Positions 18,695-26,807 of a DNA stretch of 64,000 nt are shown in pieces (within the stretch, counting starts at the first letter, position 1; the number at the start of each line of letters is the position of its first letter). The stretch comes from Streptomyces sp. MUM 2J (GTDB lineage Bacteria > Actinomycetota > Actinomycetes > Streptomycetales > Streptomycetaceae). Below the pieces are notes generated by a model. The model made no database searches, had not been told where the DNA came from, and worked only from the letters and a program-made list of their open reading frames with translations. Both the position numbers and the translations under genes were made by a program. The stretch lies in assembly GCF_022414535.1 (NCBI RefSeq), contig NZ_JADWYM010000002.1, positions 1 through 64,000 on the forward strand, given 5' to 3'.

Positions 18695-18734
18695 GCCCCG
18701 GAACGCCCAGGTCAGGGAGGTTCCGGGGCTTTTT
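18695..18734 (+). terminator. Intrinsic terminator of tRNA-Thr
   Basis: GCCCCGGAAC (18695-18704) pairs with GTTCCGGGGC (18720-18729), followed by TTTTT. This is a classic rho-independent terminator, unusual here in having a T-run. Confidence 0.9.
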
Positions 18735-19172
18735 GTGAGGTCGGCCCCAACATGACTACACCTTGCCTACAGGCTCGATGCACCCTCACTGCTGGAGTCG
18801 ATCTCCTAAAACTCTCCCAACCGATCACTGCAATCGTGCAGGTCATCCGGGATACCAGCAGCCCCCGCCCTCCACGGGGAGGATGGGGGCGCCCGCGCCG
18901 GGAACGTCACTGGAGGGGGCACCATCCTTGTGACGCCCGGCACGACTGTGGGGATGGCCAGCGGCCGATCCTCAAGGGTAGACAATCTTGGGCTTCGAGG
19001 AGCCCGGTGATCAATGGGCCAGTAGTGAACATCACTCGTCCGTTCAGCGGCCCGCCCCCTGATCTGCCGTCGGGCGGGCCGCCCCCGTCCCCACGCCTAC
19101 GGCCTCACCCGATGGCCAGCGCAGGGAGCGTGAGGCGGCCGTCCCCTACGGGGCAGGGACGCCCGCCGGTCT
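18735..19172. other. Gene-free region downstream of tRNA-Thr
   Basis: About 440 bases with no convincing gene. The first 120 bases are noticeably lower in G+C. GGCCCGCCC (19049-19057) pairs with GGGCGGGCC (19072-19080) and could terminate the minus-strand operon that ends at 19173. No duplicate of the tRNA 3' end is visible that would mark an att site. Confidence 0.5.
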
Positions 19173-19334
19173 CTACCGGCCGTAGGGGCCGCGTGAGTAC
19201 GTCTGCTGCGGGACCGGCACACACCGCTGGGCGTGGACGTGGACCGTCGTGCCGGCGCCGCTCGCACTGTGGTGGTCCACCGCCACGTACTTCTGTCCCG
19301 GCCGGATCGGCTTGTCGCAGCGCACGCAGATCAT
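19173..19334 (-). CDS. Small zinc-ribbon-like protein
   Basis: A 53-residue peptide starting MICVRCDKPIRPGQ, with one CxxC near the N-terminus, further Cys and His residues (VHVHAQRC) and a basic, Tyr-rich end. The paired Cys/His suggest a metal-binding knuckle. Its ATG overlaps the TGA of the upstream 110-residue gene (ATGA), so it is co-translated. Such small proteins are typical of integrated actinobacterial elements. Function unknown. Confidence 0.6.
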   Translation of the reverse strand: MICVRCDKPIRPGQKYVAVDHHSASGAGTTVHVHAQRCVPVPQQTYSRGPYGR

Positions 19335-19663
19335 CGCGTCTCCCGCATCAGTCGCGTCCACGCCAGCCCGGTCTCGCACTGGCCGACGTCGTCCACGCAC
19401 TGCTCGCACTCGGCGACGTGGGCCTGGAGCCCGCGGTTCGCCGCCTGGTGGGTGCAGGCGCGGCATCCACGAGGGTAGGTGTGGAAGTGGCCGTCGAGGA
19501 GCCGGTGTCGGCGCTCGCCGAGGTCGACGGCGGTCTCGGCCGTGAGCGGCGTATCGCACCACACGCACCCGGCGCCCCGCTGCTGGGCCTCGGTCTGCTC
19601 GTCCAGCGATGGCACGTCCAGCGACCTCTGAACCGTGGACGTGACCTCGGTGGGGGTTGTCAC
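19331..19663 (-). CDS. Hypothetical Cys/His-rich protein of the island
   Basis: A 110-residue soluble protein with several CxxC motifs (CVWC, CRAC, CEQC) and flanking His residues (HFHTYPRGC and HVAECEQC), suggesting one or two zinc-binding knuckles. It overlaps both neighbours by 4 nt (ATGA), the middle of a three-gene translationally coupled set. No family recognised. Confidence 0.65.
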   Translation of the reverse strand: MTTPTEVTSTVQRSLDVPSLDEQTEAQQRGAGCVWCDTPLTAETAVDLGERRHRLLDGHFHTYPRGCRACTHQAANRGLQAHVAECEQCVDDVGQCETGLAWTRLMRETR

Positions 19664-19893
19664 CGCACAGCCTCCAGTGACCGCCGCGGCATCGTGACGC
19701 CGTAGCCCAAGGCCTGCGCCAGCTCGGCAAGCAGCCGGTCGGCGTCCGCGCGGGAGAGGACCAGGTCGGTGTCGCCGCGGTGCTCATCGAGGGCGTACAG
19801 GGCGATCGGCACGCGTACCTCGCCCGTGTCAGCGTCAGAGCTGGGCGGTTCGTCGCGCCGTGTGGACGCGTGCAGGCGGGCCGGGACTGTCAT
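19660..19893 (-). CDS. Hypothetical small acidic protein of the island
   Basis: A 77-residue soluble protein with an acidic first half (DADTGEVRVPIALYAL) and a helix-forming LSRADADRLLAELAQALGYG. It overlaps the next gene by 4 nt. The start at 19893 is the first gene of the small operon, downstream of an inverted repeat that may be its operator. No family recognised. Confidence 0.65.
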   Translation of the reverse strand: MTVPARLHASTRRDEPPSSDADTGEVRVPIALYALDEHRGDTDLVLSRADADRLLAELAQALGYGVTMPRRSLEAVR

Positions 19894-19959
19894 GTCGTGA
19901 CCCCGTTTCAGTAGGGGAACAGGAACGGACAGTCACCGTAAGAGCGCACACGCACGAGG

Positions 19960-19980
19960 AGGGGGACAAAGTGTCCCCCT
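19960..19980. promoter_or_regulatory. GGGGGACA inverted repeat within a TGTCCC array
   Basis: AGGGGGACA (19960-19968) and TGTCCCCCT (19972-19980) form a perfect inverted repeat. TGTCCC recurs at about 19980 and 19990, giving three copies of the half-site in one strand. It lies between the XRE regulator stop (20001) and the small operon (starting 19893), so it is either a terminator or an operator. Confidence 0.5.
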
Positions 19981-20000
19981 GTCCCCGGCTGTCCCTCTGG

Positions 20001-21230
20001 TCAGACCGTGACCACACCAACCGCCTCGGCCAGCTGACTCGCCTCTCCGCGCATGGCGCGCGGGGCACTTCGCCACAGGTCCGCGGCCACATGCCGGGCG
20101 GACGGCGTGAACGCGACCGTCTCAGCGCCAATCCGGTGCGCCATCTGCATGACGTGCAATGCGGCCGTTCGATCGCCGCGTTGCAGGTGCCCGCGCGCGA
20201 CCTCCACCCACAGGCGGGCCCGGCGCTCCACGGACGGCATCACGTCGGGGTCGATGTCGTCCGCGAGACCGATCGCCTTCTGCGCCTTACGCAGGTCGGT
20301 CGCAACGGAGACCGCGTGGAAATCCACGTTGGCCCGGCCGAACACCGTGCTCGGGTGCACGTAGCTGGCAGGCAGGCTCTTCGCGACCTGGTCGCCCTTG
20401 TCCCAGTACCGCCAGGCGTCCCCCTCCCGACCCTCGCGGGCGGCCGTCACCGCGGCGTGCAGCTGTAGCGCGCCGTAGATGCCGCGCCAGTCGTTGGGGG
20501 CGTCGTCGAGATGCGGACGGAGGAGGCCAGCGGCCTCGTCGACGACGCGCAGCGCCTCCTCCGGGTAGGCCGTCTCCCGCAGGATGTTGCCCATGTTCCA
20601 GGCAGCGGCAGCTATGGCGGCCGGCTGGTCGGCGTCCTGCGCCGCAGACAGGGCACGGTCGGCGACGACCCACGCCAGTTCAGCCGGGGCGACGTAGGCG
20701 GTTGCCTGGCCGGTGAGCCGGTAGACGTCGGACAGGGCCACCAGCGCGGCGCGCCGGTCCGGCCCGTCGAGGGAGCGCACCGCGGCCTCGGCGTCCCGGA
20801 TCAGCCCCGGGAGCAGCGAGCCCACCTCGGTCCGGTTGCGGCTGGAGGTGTGCCACAGCCGCCAGCTCTGGTCCGCACGACCCTGGAGGACGGCGGGGTC
20901 GGCGGGCGTGGTGCCATGGGCGGCCACGGTGCGCTGCATGACGGCGGCCCAGATGTCCGGCATGACGGGGTGATTCAGCCGGCCGAGCGGCACGCTGGCG
21001 GCCGGGGCGTTCTCGGCGCCGGTGATGACGGACAGGTCGTGCACCTGGAGCGCGGAGGCCAGGGCCAGCAGGAGCTGATGGCTGCGCAGTTCGCGCTCGC
21101 CGCTCTCGATCTTTTTGAGCCAGTCGGGGCCGCGCCCGCACAGCTGGGCAAGGGCGCCTCGGGACATACCGCGGGACTCTCGCAGTACCTTGATCCGCTC
21201 GCCGACGCTGAGGTCTCCTGACAGGTCCAC
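20001..21230 (-). CDS. XRE-family transcriptional regulator with TPR-like C-terminal domain
   Basis: A 409-residue protein. The N-terminal helix-turn-helix (residues about 8-70, with MSRGALAQLCGRGPDWLKKIESGER) binds DNA. The rest is alpha-helical with TPR-like repeats (ALVALSDVYRLTGQATAYV, AAAWNMGNILRETAYPEEALR), a layout common in Streptomyces regulators that sense small molecules or peptides. The GTG at 21230 is preferred because GAGGGG lies six bases upstream; an in-frame ATG farther upstream adds a residue stretch without homology. It lies within the decayed tRNA-linked island. Confidence 0.8.
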   Translation of the reverse strand: MDLSGDLSVGERIKVLRESRGMSRGALAQLCGRGPDWLKKIESGERELRSHQLLLALASALQVHDLSVITGAENAPAASVPLGRLNHPVMPDIWAAVMQRTVAAHGTTPADPAVLQGRADQSWRLWHTSSRNRTEVGSLLPGLIRDAEAAVRSLDGPDRRAALVALSDVYRLTGQATAYVAPAELAWVVADRALSAAQDADQPAAIAAAAWNMGNILRETAYPEEALRVVDEAAGLLRPHLDDAPNDWRGIYGALQLHAAVTAAREGREGDAWRYWDKGDQVAKSLPASYVHPSTVFGRANVDFHAVSVATDLRKAQKAIGLADDIDPDVMPSVERRARLWVEVARGHLQRGDRTAALHVMQMAHRIGAETVAFTPSARHVAADLWRSAPRAMRGEASQLAEAVGVVTV

Positions 21231-21345
21231 GCGTGCCCCCTCGGGTGCCGGTGCTGATGTCGCCAGAGTACGGCGGCCGTCAATCCCGGGCATGACGAAA
21301 GGGCCCCCTCCCGGCCCGCAGGCCGAGAGGGGGCTCACCGATCGT

Positions 21346-21582
21346 TCATCCCAGGATGTGGCCCGGTAGCCACGCACCCACCACGCCCATCCCCGTGGGC
21401 ACCACCACACATAGCGTCCGGAACAGCCTCGGGTGCCGGCGCGCCCAGGGTCGGATCCACTCCGAGAACGTGTCACCCGGCCGCCGATTCAGGACGCCCC
21501 GCGCCTCGAACCCCGCCCACAGCGCCACCAGCAGACCGAGCGCGGCCAGCATGCCGCCCCACACCACGTCCATCCCGCTCAC
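21346..21582 (-). CDS. Small membrane protein (holin-like topology)
   Basis: A 78-residue protein with two hydrophobic segments (MLAALGLLVALWAGFEA and TLCVVVPTGMGVVGAWLPG) flanking a basic loop (RRPGDTFSEWIRPWARRHPR). This is the size and topology of phage holins and of small membrane proteins of integrative elements, but there is no direct proof. The ATG at 21582 overlaps the preceding gene's stop (ATGA). Confidence 0.6.
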   Translation of the reverse strand: MSGMDVVWGGMLAALGLLVALWAGFEARGVLNRRPGDTFSEWIRPWARRHPRLFRTLCVVVPTGMGVVGAWLPGHILG

Positions 21583-21905
21583 GACCGGCCGCCGTCCGGC
21601 AGCTGGCCCTCAACATGCGCGATCCGCACCTCGTGGTCGGCGAGGCGCTCGTCATGCTGCCCCAGCCGGGCCATCACCCCCGGCCGCGCCGGAACACCGG
21701 GCCGCTCCTCGGCGCCCGCCCAGTCCTCCCACGCCGCGTCCACCCGGTCGGCGATCCGCAGGACCGCCCGGAGCACCCGCCACAGCAGCGTGCCCAGACC
21801 GGCCAGCGCCGCGGCCGCTCCGACAGGGGGCTCTTCCTCCGAGCAGCACGAACGCCCCGGACGGTGATCCGTCCGGGGCGTTCCGGCATCCGGGGGTGAC
21901 GGCAA
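21579..21905 (-). CDS. Hypothetical coiled-coil-like protein, start uncertain
   Basis: The open frame is 108 codons, but its first third cannot all be coding, because a strong terminator hairpin (21850-21883) lies inside it. The convincing part runs from LAGLGTLLWRVLRAVLRIADRV (a hydrophobic or amphipathic helix) through MARLGQHDERLADHEVRIAHVE, a likely coiled coil. GGAGGAAG lies just after the hairpin, but no standard start codon sits at the right distance in this frame; GTG 21776 is one candidate. The end overlaps the next gene by 4 nt, supporting translation. Confidence 0.5.
   Translation of the reverse strand: MPSPPDAGTPRTDHRPGRSCCSEEEPPVGAAAALAGLGTLLWRVLRAVLRIADRVDAAWEDWAGAEERPGVPARPGVMARLGQHDERLADHEVRIAHVEGQLPDGGRS
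21850..21883 (-). terminator. Terminator after the integrase relic
   Basis: A perfect 15-bp stem (21850-21864 with 21869-21883) with a TGAT loop. It lies 80 bases beyond the integrase relic on the minus strand and probably ended that gene. Confidence 0.8.
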
Positions 21906-21962
21906 CCGGGCCGGTCGCTCGCGGGTCGCGCGGCGCCTGAGCAGGGGGTTCGTGCGGCCGAT

Positions 21963-22075
21963 GACGTCGCTCCGGGGCCGGAGGGCACGTGCGTGTGGAC
22001 GTCCGTCGCGATGCCGATCCGGCGGTGGCCGGGGATCTCCCTCACGACGCGCGGCGCGCCATCGGCCGCCGGTGA
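21963..22075 (-). pseudogene. Relic of a tyrosine-recombinase (integrase) C-terminus
   Basis: Minus-strand translation gives APRVVREIPGHRRIGIATD followed by VHTHVPSG. This parallels the last catalytic block of Streptomyces phage-type integrases (PRVVMEILGHSxIxxTMDxYTHV). The LGH histidine is kept (PGH), but the nucleophile Tyr is replaced by His. No upstream catalytic Arg region remains. It lies in the same orientation as the island genes and about 3.4 kb from tRNA-Thr. Confidence 0.55.
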
Positions 22076-22176
22076 GCGGCGTGGCGCCGCGGCCGCCGTA
22101 CGAGGACCGGGGAGCCGGGCTCCGGCGCGTGTCACGGCGCCTGGTCGGCGGACCGGGCGCCAGGCGGCCGGACAGG

Positions 22177-22473
22177 TCAGCCGTGCTGCAGCGCGGCGAG
22201 ACCCTTCTGCATGTCCTCGCGGTTCATCACCGGCTGGATCTCGATCTCCGCGCCGAGTTCCTCGAAGAGCGGCTCGGCGATGGTGGGCAGGACCGAGCTG
22301 TCCGCCATGTCGAAGACGAAGGTGCACGCCCGCCCGCCCTCGCTGGGGCCGAAGTAGGCCGCCTCGGGCTTGAGCCGTTCCATCGTCGACTCCATGACCT
22401 TCAGCAGTGTGCCGTTCTTGACCGCCTCGTTCGAGACCTGGGTGTCCATCCGCGCTCTGAGCATGACCCTCAT
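22177..22473 (-). CDS. Conserved hypothetical protein (DUF3303-like)
   Basis: A 98-residue soluble protein with a strong GGAGGAAG ribosome binding site before the ATG at 22473. The sequence RMDTQVSNEAVKNGTLLKVM then PEAAYFGPSEGGRACTFVFD and MNREDMQKGLAAL resembles small alpha/beta-barrel-type (dimeric ferredoxin-like) proteins such as DUF3303. No catalytic motif is known. It is separated by a repeat-bearing intergenic region from the next gene. Confidence 0.75.
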   Translation of the reverse strand: MRVMLRARMDTQVSNEAVKNGTLLKVMESTMERLKPEAAYFGPSEGGRACTFVFDMADSSVLPTIAEPLFEELGAEIEIQPVMNREDMQKGLAALQHG

Positions 22474-22657
22474 CGCACTTCCTCCTTCCGCCCGCCGCTG
22501 CCGGCGCGGCCTGGTGCGCGCTCGCTGGGACAGGGGGACGTCCTTCCCAGGCTTTCCCCGAGTGATCGGGCCGGCAAGATCTGCTCCTCCGTCCGTGCCG
22601 CCCGGGTGGGCCGACCGGGTCGACGGGCCGCATCGCCGGGGCGGCGTCCGCCGCCGG

Positions 22658-22715
22658 CATCGATCGCCTGACATCGATCGGAGGGCATCGATCGGAGGGC
22701 ATCGACGCCGGAGGG
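22658..22715. repeat. Four tandem CATCGATCGGAGGG-type repeats
   Basis: Units begin at 22658 (CATCGATCGCCTGA), 22672 and 22686 (CATCGATCGGAGGG, identical) and 22700 (CATCGACGCCGGAGGG). Each contains the palindromic ATCGAT or its variant. The array lies about 190 bases upstream of the 98-residue gene's start, in an intergenic region of about 294 bases. Confidence 0.7.
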
Positions 22716-22767
22716 CGGCGCGAGGGCGGTCCCCCAAGGAGCCCCGGGGACCGAGGGGCCGCCCGGA

Positions 22768-23007
22768 TCAGCGGGCGGCGTCGTCGAGGACGTTGCCGTT
22801 CGAGCAGTTGTTCAGGGGATCGCCGGTCCACCCGGACGCGCTGGGCACGACGGACAGTTCCTGGGCACAGACGTGCGCTGCGCTGAAGTTCCAGTTGTTC
22901 GCGGCGTTGACGCCCTCACCGAAGGTGCCGTCGTCGTCGGCGTGGGCAGGTGCGGCCATGGCCGCGGCGGCCAGAGCCAGCACGGCAGTCGTGATGATCT
23001 TTCGCAT
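22768..23007 (-). CDS. Small secreted peptide
   Basis: A 79-residue precursor with a clear signal peptide (MRKIITTAVLALAAAAMAAP, cleavage after AHA) and a mature part of about 55 residues with two Cys (AHVCAQE and NNCSNG) likely to form a disulfide. I recognise the pattern VNAANNWNFS…NGNVLDDA as a conserved streptomycete secreted peptide of unknown function, distantly chaplin-like in size but without the chaplin motif. Confidence 0.7.
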   Translation of the reverse strand: MRKIITTAVLALAAAAMAAPAHADDDGTFGEGVNAANNWNFSAAHVCAQELSVVPSASGWTGDPLNNCSNGNVLDDAAR

Positions 23008-23088
23008 GCCCGGCGCAACGATCAGGGCGAGGGGAGGGTACGGGCTCACGACGCGCATGTCTCCGTCTGCGCGCGAGGGCGAAGGCCG

Positions 23089-23784
23089 ATGTCGGTCACC
23101 GGGTGGGGGAGTGCGGCGTGGGTGAATCGCGTCATGCGAATGAACCGGGCGCTGCGCGGGGCGGGGGCGGGGGTGTGGGCGTACGTCCGCAGTGCTCCCG
23201 GAACCTACGTGTGGCTGGGGGTCCTGTTCGTGACGACGGTGGCGCTGCACCGCATGTCGCCGGAGTTCGAGCGGGAGTTTCTGCGGGCACGGTCGACGAA
23301 CCTCAGGGAGCTGGCGAGCAACCCGGTGCGGGTGCTCGTCGCGAGCGCGATGTGGATCGCCGGGGGGCGCTGGCTGCCGTACGCCGTGCTGTACAGCGTC
23401 TTCCACGCGCAGGCGGAGCGCTGGCTCGGCACGCTGCGCTGGCTCGCCGTCTGTGCGGCGGCGCACGTGCTGGCGACGCTGATCAGCCAAGGGGCACTGC
23501 TGGTCGCGATCCGGGCCGGGCTCGTGCCGTCCACGGCGGTCGACACGATGGATGTCGGGGTCAGCTACGCGCTGGCGGGTGTCGTGGGGGTGCTGACGTA
23601 CCGCGTTCCGGCGCCCTGGCGGTACGGGTACCTGCCGGCGGTGCTTCTCGTGTACGGCGCTCCTCTGGTGCTCCGGCCGACCTTCACCGATCTCGGGCAC
23701 GTCGTCTCCGTGCTGATCGGGCTGGCGTGCCGGCCCCTGGTGCCGGGGCCTCGGAAGAACCACGAAACCCGAAGGAGACAGTGA
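23089..23784 (+). CDS. Rhomboid-like membrane protein
   Basis: A protein of about 231 residues with roughly six hydrophobic helices (YVWLGVLFVTTVALHRM, VRVLVASAMWIAGGRWLPYA, LRWLAVCAAAHVLATLI, VSYALAGVVGVLTYRV, LPAVLLVYGAPLVLRP, HVVSVLIGLAC). It resembles the rhomboid-like proteins of actinobacteria. The motif DVGVSYALAGVVG keeps the position of the GxSx serine as VSYA, and a late H is present, so proteolytic activity is possible but unproven. Starts at 23089 or 23134 are both possible. Confidence 0.7.
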   Translation: MSVTGWGSAAWVNRVMRMNRALRGAGAGVWAYVRSAPGTYVWLGVLFVTTVALHRMSPEFEREFLRARSTNLRELASNPVRVLVASAMWIAGGRWLPYAVLYSVFHAQAERWLGTLRWLAVCAAAHVLATLISQGALLVAIRAGLVPSTAVDTMDVGVSYALAGVVGVLTYRVPAPWRYGYLPAVLLVYGAPLVLRPTFTDLGHVVSVLIGLACRPLVPGPRKNHETRRRQ

Positions 23785-24046
23785 CGGGTGGCACGGGTAA
23801 CCGTCCCGGCCAGCGCCGTGCAGCGGTGCCGTGCCGTCCGTTTCGGAGTGTCGTTCGGATCGTCCGTGCCGTCCGCGCCCTTCGGCGGCGCGTTCCGTCC
23901 GGTGCCGTGCGTGTCGGGGCGGTGTTCCGGCGGGCCAGCGGCGGTGGGTCCTGCGCAGGTGCGGCGGATCTGCGGGCCGGAAGGTGACAGTGGCGGCATC
24001 TTCCCTGGTCCGCGCACTTGTCAGAGGCGGGGTGCAGCATGGGGGC

Positions 24047-24721
24047 ATGGCAGGTGCGAGGAACGGCAGGGGCGTGAAGGCGGCTCGGCGGCCGGAGGTG
24101 AGGCTGCCGGAGTTGCAGGAGCACGGTGGGGGCGGGCTGGCGCCCGACGGGGACTACGACGGGCTGGAGTTCCGGGACGCCGATCTGGGGGGTCAGGACG
24201 GTGCAGGGGCCCGGTTCATGGACTGCCGGCTGGCCGGGTGCGGCCTGGACGAGACCCGGTTGCGGCGGGCCCGTCTCCTGGACTCGGTGCTGACCGGTGT
24301 GCGAGGGGTGGGTACGGATCTCGCCGAGTCGACGCTGCGGGACGTGGAGGTGGTCGACGCCCGGCTGGGCGGGACGCAGATGCACGGCGCCGTGCTGGAG
24401 CGGGTACTGGTGCGCGGCGGCAAGATCGACTTCCTCAACCTGCGCAAGGCGCGCCTGAGAGACGTCGTCTTCGAGTCCTGCGTGCTGGTGGAACCCGATT
24501 TCGCCGGGGCACGCCTGGAGCGGGTGGCGTTCGTCGACTGCGCGGTGAAGGGCGCGGACTTCGGGGAGGCGGTCCTGACGGACGTGGATCTCCGGGCCGC
24601 CGCGCCGCTGGAGATCGTCCGGGGCGTGGACCGGCTGGCCGGTGCCGTGATCAGCACGGCTCAGCTGCTGGACCTGGCGCCGGTGCTGGCGGCGCAGCTG
24701 GGCGTCAGGGTGGAGGACTGA
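24047..24721 (+). CDS. Pentapeptide-repeat protein
   Basis: A 224-residue protein dominated by A(D/N)LxX-type pentapeptide repeats (FRDADLGGQDGAGARFMDC, TRLRRARLLDSVLTG, LRKARLRDVVFESCV, ADFGEAVLTDVDL), expected to form a right-handed quadrilateral beta-helix. Some family members mimic DNA and protect gyrase, others are of unknown function. No toxin or transport partner is adjacent. ATG 24047 is chosen as the first start with coding character; the open frame extends upstream without it. Confidence 0.8.
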   Translation: MAGARNGRGVKAARRPEVRLPELQEHGGGGLAPDGDYDGLEFRDADLGGQDGAGARFMDCRLAGCGLDETRLRRARLLDSVLTGVRGVGTDLAESTLRDVEVVDARLGGTQMHGAVLERVLVRGGKIDFLNLRKARLRDVVFESCVLVEPDFAGARLERVAFVDCAVKGADFGEAVLTDVDLRAAAPLEIVRGVDRLAGAVISTAQLLDLAPVLAAQLGVRVED

Positions 24722-24811
24722 GGGGGCGGCCGGCCGGGCGGGCGGCCACGGCGGGCGGCTCCTTGGGAGGAGGGCGGGTGGGGAGGGGCCCGGGGACGGG
24801 CGGGGCGCGGG

Positions 24812-25312
24812 TCAGGGCAGCCGGGGGAACCTGGCCTGGAGGGTCCAGATCGCCGGGTTGTCCGCGAGCTCCTCGTGCAGGTCGCACAGGTCGGCGACCA
24901 GGTCGTGGAGGAAGTCGCGTGCCTCACGGCGCAGTTCGGCGTGGGAGAAGGTCAGCGGGGGGTCCTCGGCCGGCATCCAGTCGGACTCGATGTCGACCCA
25001 GCCGAAGCGGCGCTCGAAGAGCATGCGGTCGGTGGACTCGGTGAAGTCCAGCTCCGCGCGCTGGGGCCGGGAGGCGCGGGAGCCCGCCGGGTCCCGGTCG
25101 AGGCGCTCCACGATGTCGCACAGGGCCCAGGCGAAGTCCAGCACGGGCACCCATCCCCAGGATGTGGACAGTTCGCGGTCGGCCCGGGTGTCGGCGAGGT
25201 AGACGTCCCCGCAGAACAGGTCGTGGCGCAGGGCGTGGACGTCCGCGCGCCGGTAGTCGGTCTGGGGCGGGTCCGGGAAGCGGGTGGAGAGGGCGTAGCC
25301 GATGTCGAGCAC
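24812..25312 (-). CDS. Conserved hypothetical protein
   Basis: A soluble acidic protein of 166 residues if it starts at GTG 25312 (MLDIGYALSTRFPDPPQ). It is rich in Asp and aromatic residues (WGWVPVLDFAWALCDIVE, FGWVDIESDWMPAED), with a C-terminal helix. Seen as conserved in Streptomyces; no domain recognised. The N-terminal region overlaps the opposite-strand upstream region of the peptidase gene. The start has no clear ribosome binding site. Confidence 0.7.
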   Translation of the reverse strand: MLDIGYALSTRFPDPPQTDYRRADVHALRHDLFCGDVYLADTRADRELSTSWGWVPVLDFAWALCDIVERLDRDPAGSRASRPQRAELDFTESTDRMLFERRFGWVDIESDWMPAEDPPLTFSHAELRREARDFLHDLVADLCDLHEELADNPAIWTLQARFPRLP

Positions 25313-25349
25313 GCAGGTGATGGTGTCATGCCCGCATAGGATCTCAGGC

Positions 25350-26756
25350 GTGTCCCGATTCGCGCCCGTTGTCCCCGCCGCCCTGCTCGTCCTCGCCCTG
25401 ACCTCGTGCACGGGTGCGCCGGGCGGTGGGGGAGTGCACGGCACCCCTGGCGGCACGGGGGTGCGCGACCCGTACTTCCCCAAGGCGGGCAACGGTGGCT
25501 ACGACGTCGGCCACTACGCCCTCGACCTCACCTACGACCCCGCCCGCCACCACCTGACCGGCACGGCGGAGATCACGGCGAAGGCGGCCGAGGACCTCTC
25601 CGCGTTCGACCTGGACCTGAAGGGCCTCACGGTGGAGGCGGTCACCGTGGAGGGCAGCCCGGCCCGCTTCCACCGCGCCGGGCAGGAACTGACCGTCCGC
25701 CCCCGCCGCGACCTCGACCGGGGCGAGACCTTCCGGGTCACGGTCCGTTGCGCCGGCACGCCGCTCACCCTGACCGACCCCGACGGCTCGCAGGAGGGCT
25801 GGCTGCGCACCGCCGACGGTGCGCTGGCGCTGGGGGAGCCCACGGGGTCCATGACGTGGTATCCGGGCAACCACCACCCCTCGGACAAGGCGTCGTACGA
25901 CATCTCCGTCACCGTTCCGAAGGAGCTGACGGCCGTCTCCAACGGGGAGTTGCGCGGGGAGACGACCCACGACGGGACGAGGACCTTCGTCTGGCACACC
26001 GCCGAGCCGATGGCGAGCTACGTCACCACGCTCGCCATCGGCCGCTTCGACGTCTCCCGGCCCACCGTGGGTAGGAGGCGGCTGCCGGCGTACGTCGCCG
26101 TGGACCCGGTCAGTGCTGCGGACAGCGAGGAGGTGCTCGGGCGGCTGCCCGAGATCATGGACTGGCTGGAGCTGAACCTCGGTCCGTACCCGTTCTCCTC
26201 CACCGGCGTGATCGTCGACCGCGAGGACGACGCCGGCTACGCCCTGGAGACCCAGAACCGGCCCGTGTTCCCCGGGCCGACCGACATCCGCACCCTCGTG
26301 CACGAACTGGCCCACCAGTGGTTCGGCGACTCGGTCACACCGAAGAGCTGGCGGGACATGTGGCTCAACGAGTCCTTCGCGACGTACGCGGAGTGGCTGT
26401 GGTTCGAGGACCACGGGGGCGACACCGCCCAGGAGACCTTCGAGGAGCTCTACGACCACGGCGAGGACGAGTACGAGGACCTGTGGGACTTCCCGCCCGC
26501 CGAGCCGAGCAGCGCCGCGCACATCTCCGACTCCCCGGTCTACCAGCGCGGCGCGATGGTCCTGCACAGGATCCGGCAGACCGTCGGCGACGACGCCTTC
26601 TACGACATCGTCCAGGGCTGGGCCACCGCGCACCGCCACGGCAACGCGGACACGGACGACTTCACCGCGTTCGTGGAGCGGCAGGCGCCCGACGAGGACT
26701 TCGCCGGAGTCTGGGAGGACTGGCTGTACGGCGACGGGAAGCCGGGCCGCCCGTGA
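25350..26756 (+). CDS. Secreted M1-family metallopeptidase lipoprotein
   Basis: A protein of about 468 residues with lipobox LTSC (Cys20), then a Gly-rich linker and an aminopeptidase N-type domain. Zn ligands are in HELAHQW with the second Glu in NESFATYAEWLW, and a GAMEN-like exopeptidase loop is replaced by YALETQNRP, as in the short secreted M1 members. It probably cleaves N-terminal residues from peptides outside the cell. GTG 25350 gives a proper signal peptide start. It ends convergent to the M4 protease gene. Confidence 0.9.
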   Translation: MSRFAPVVPAALLVLALTSCTGAPGGGGVHGTPGGTGVRDPYFPKAGNGGYDVGHYALDLTYDPARHHLTGTAEITAKAAEDLSAFDLDLKGLTVEAVTVEGSPARFHRAGQELTVRPRRDLDRGETFRVTVRCAGTPLTLTDPDGSQEGWLRTADGALALGEPTGSMTWYPGNHHPSDKASYDISVTVPKELTAVSNGELRGETTHDGTRTFVWHTAEPMASYVTTLAIGRFDVSRPTVGRRRLPAYVAVDPVSAADSEEVLGRLPEIMDWLELNLGPYPFSSTGVIVDREDDAGYALETQNRPVFPGPTDIRTLVHELAHQWFGDSVTPKSWRDMWLNESFATYAEWLWFEDHGGDTAQETFEELYDHGEDEYEDLWDFPPAEPSSAAHISDSPVYQRGAMVLHRIRQTVGDDAFYDIVQGWATAHRHGNADTDDFTAFVERQAPDEDFAGVWEDWLYGDGKPGRP

Positions 26757-26807
26757 CGGGCGGCCCGGCGCGGCCTCACGGCGGGAGCCGAGCCCGCCGG
26801 CCGGAGT

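Noticed and set aside
22768-24048. 426-codon minus-strand ORF over the rhomboid-like gene
   Set aside because: Only its end (the signal-peptide protein, 22768-23007) is convincing. The rest is a shadow of the plus-strand gene.
24047-24721. Pentapeptide-repeat protein as a gyrase-protecting resistance factor
   Set aside because: Nothing in the sequence ties it to gyrase or to a topoisomerase-poison cluster.
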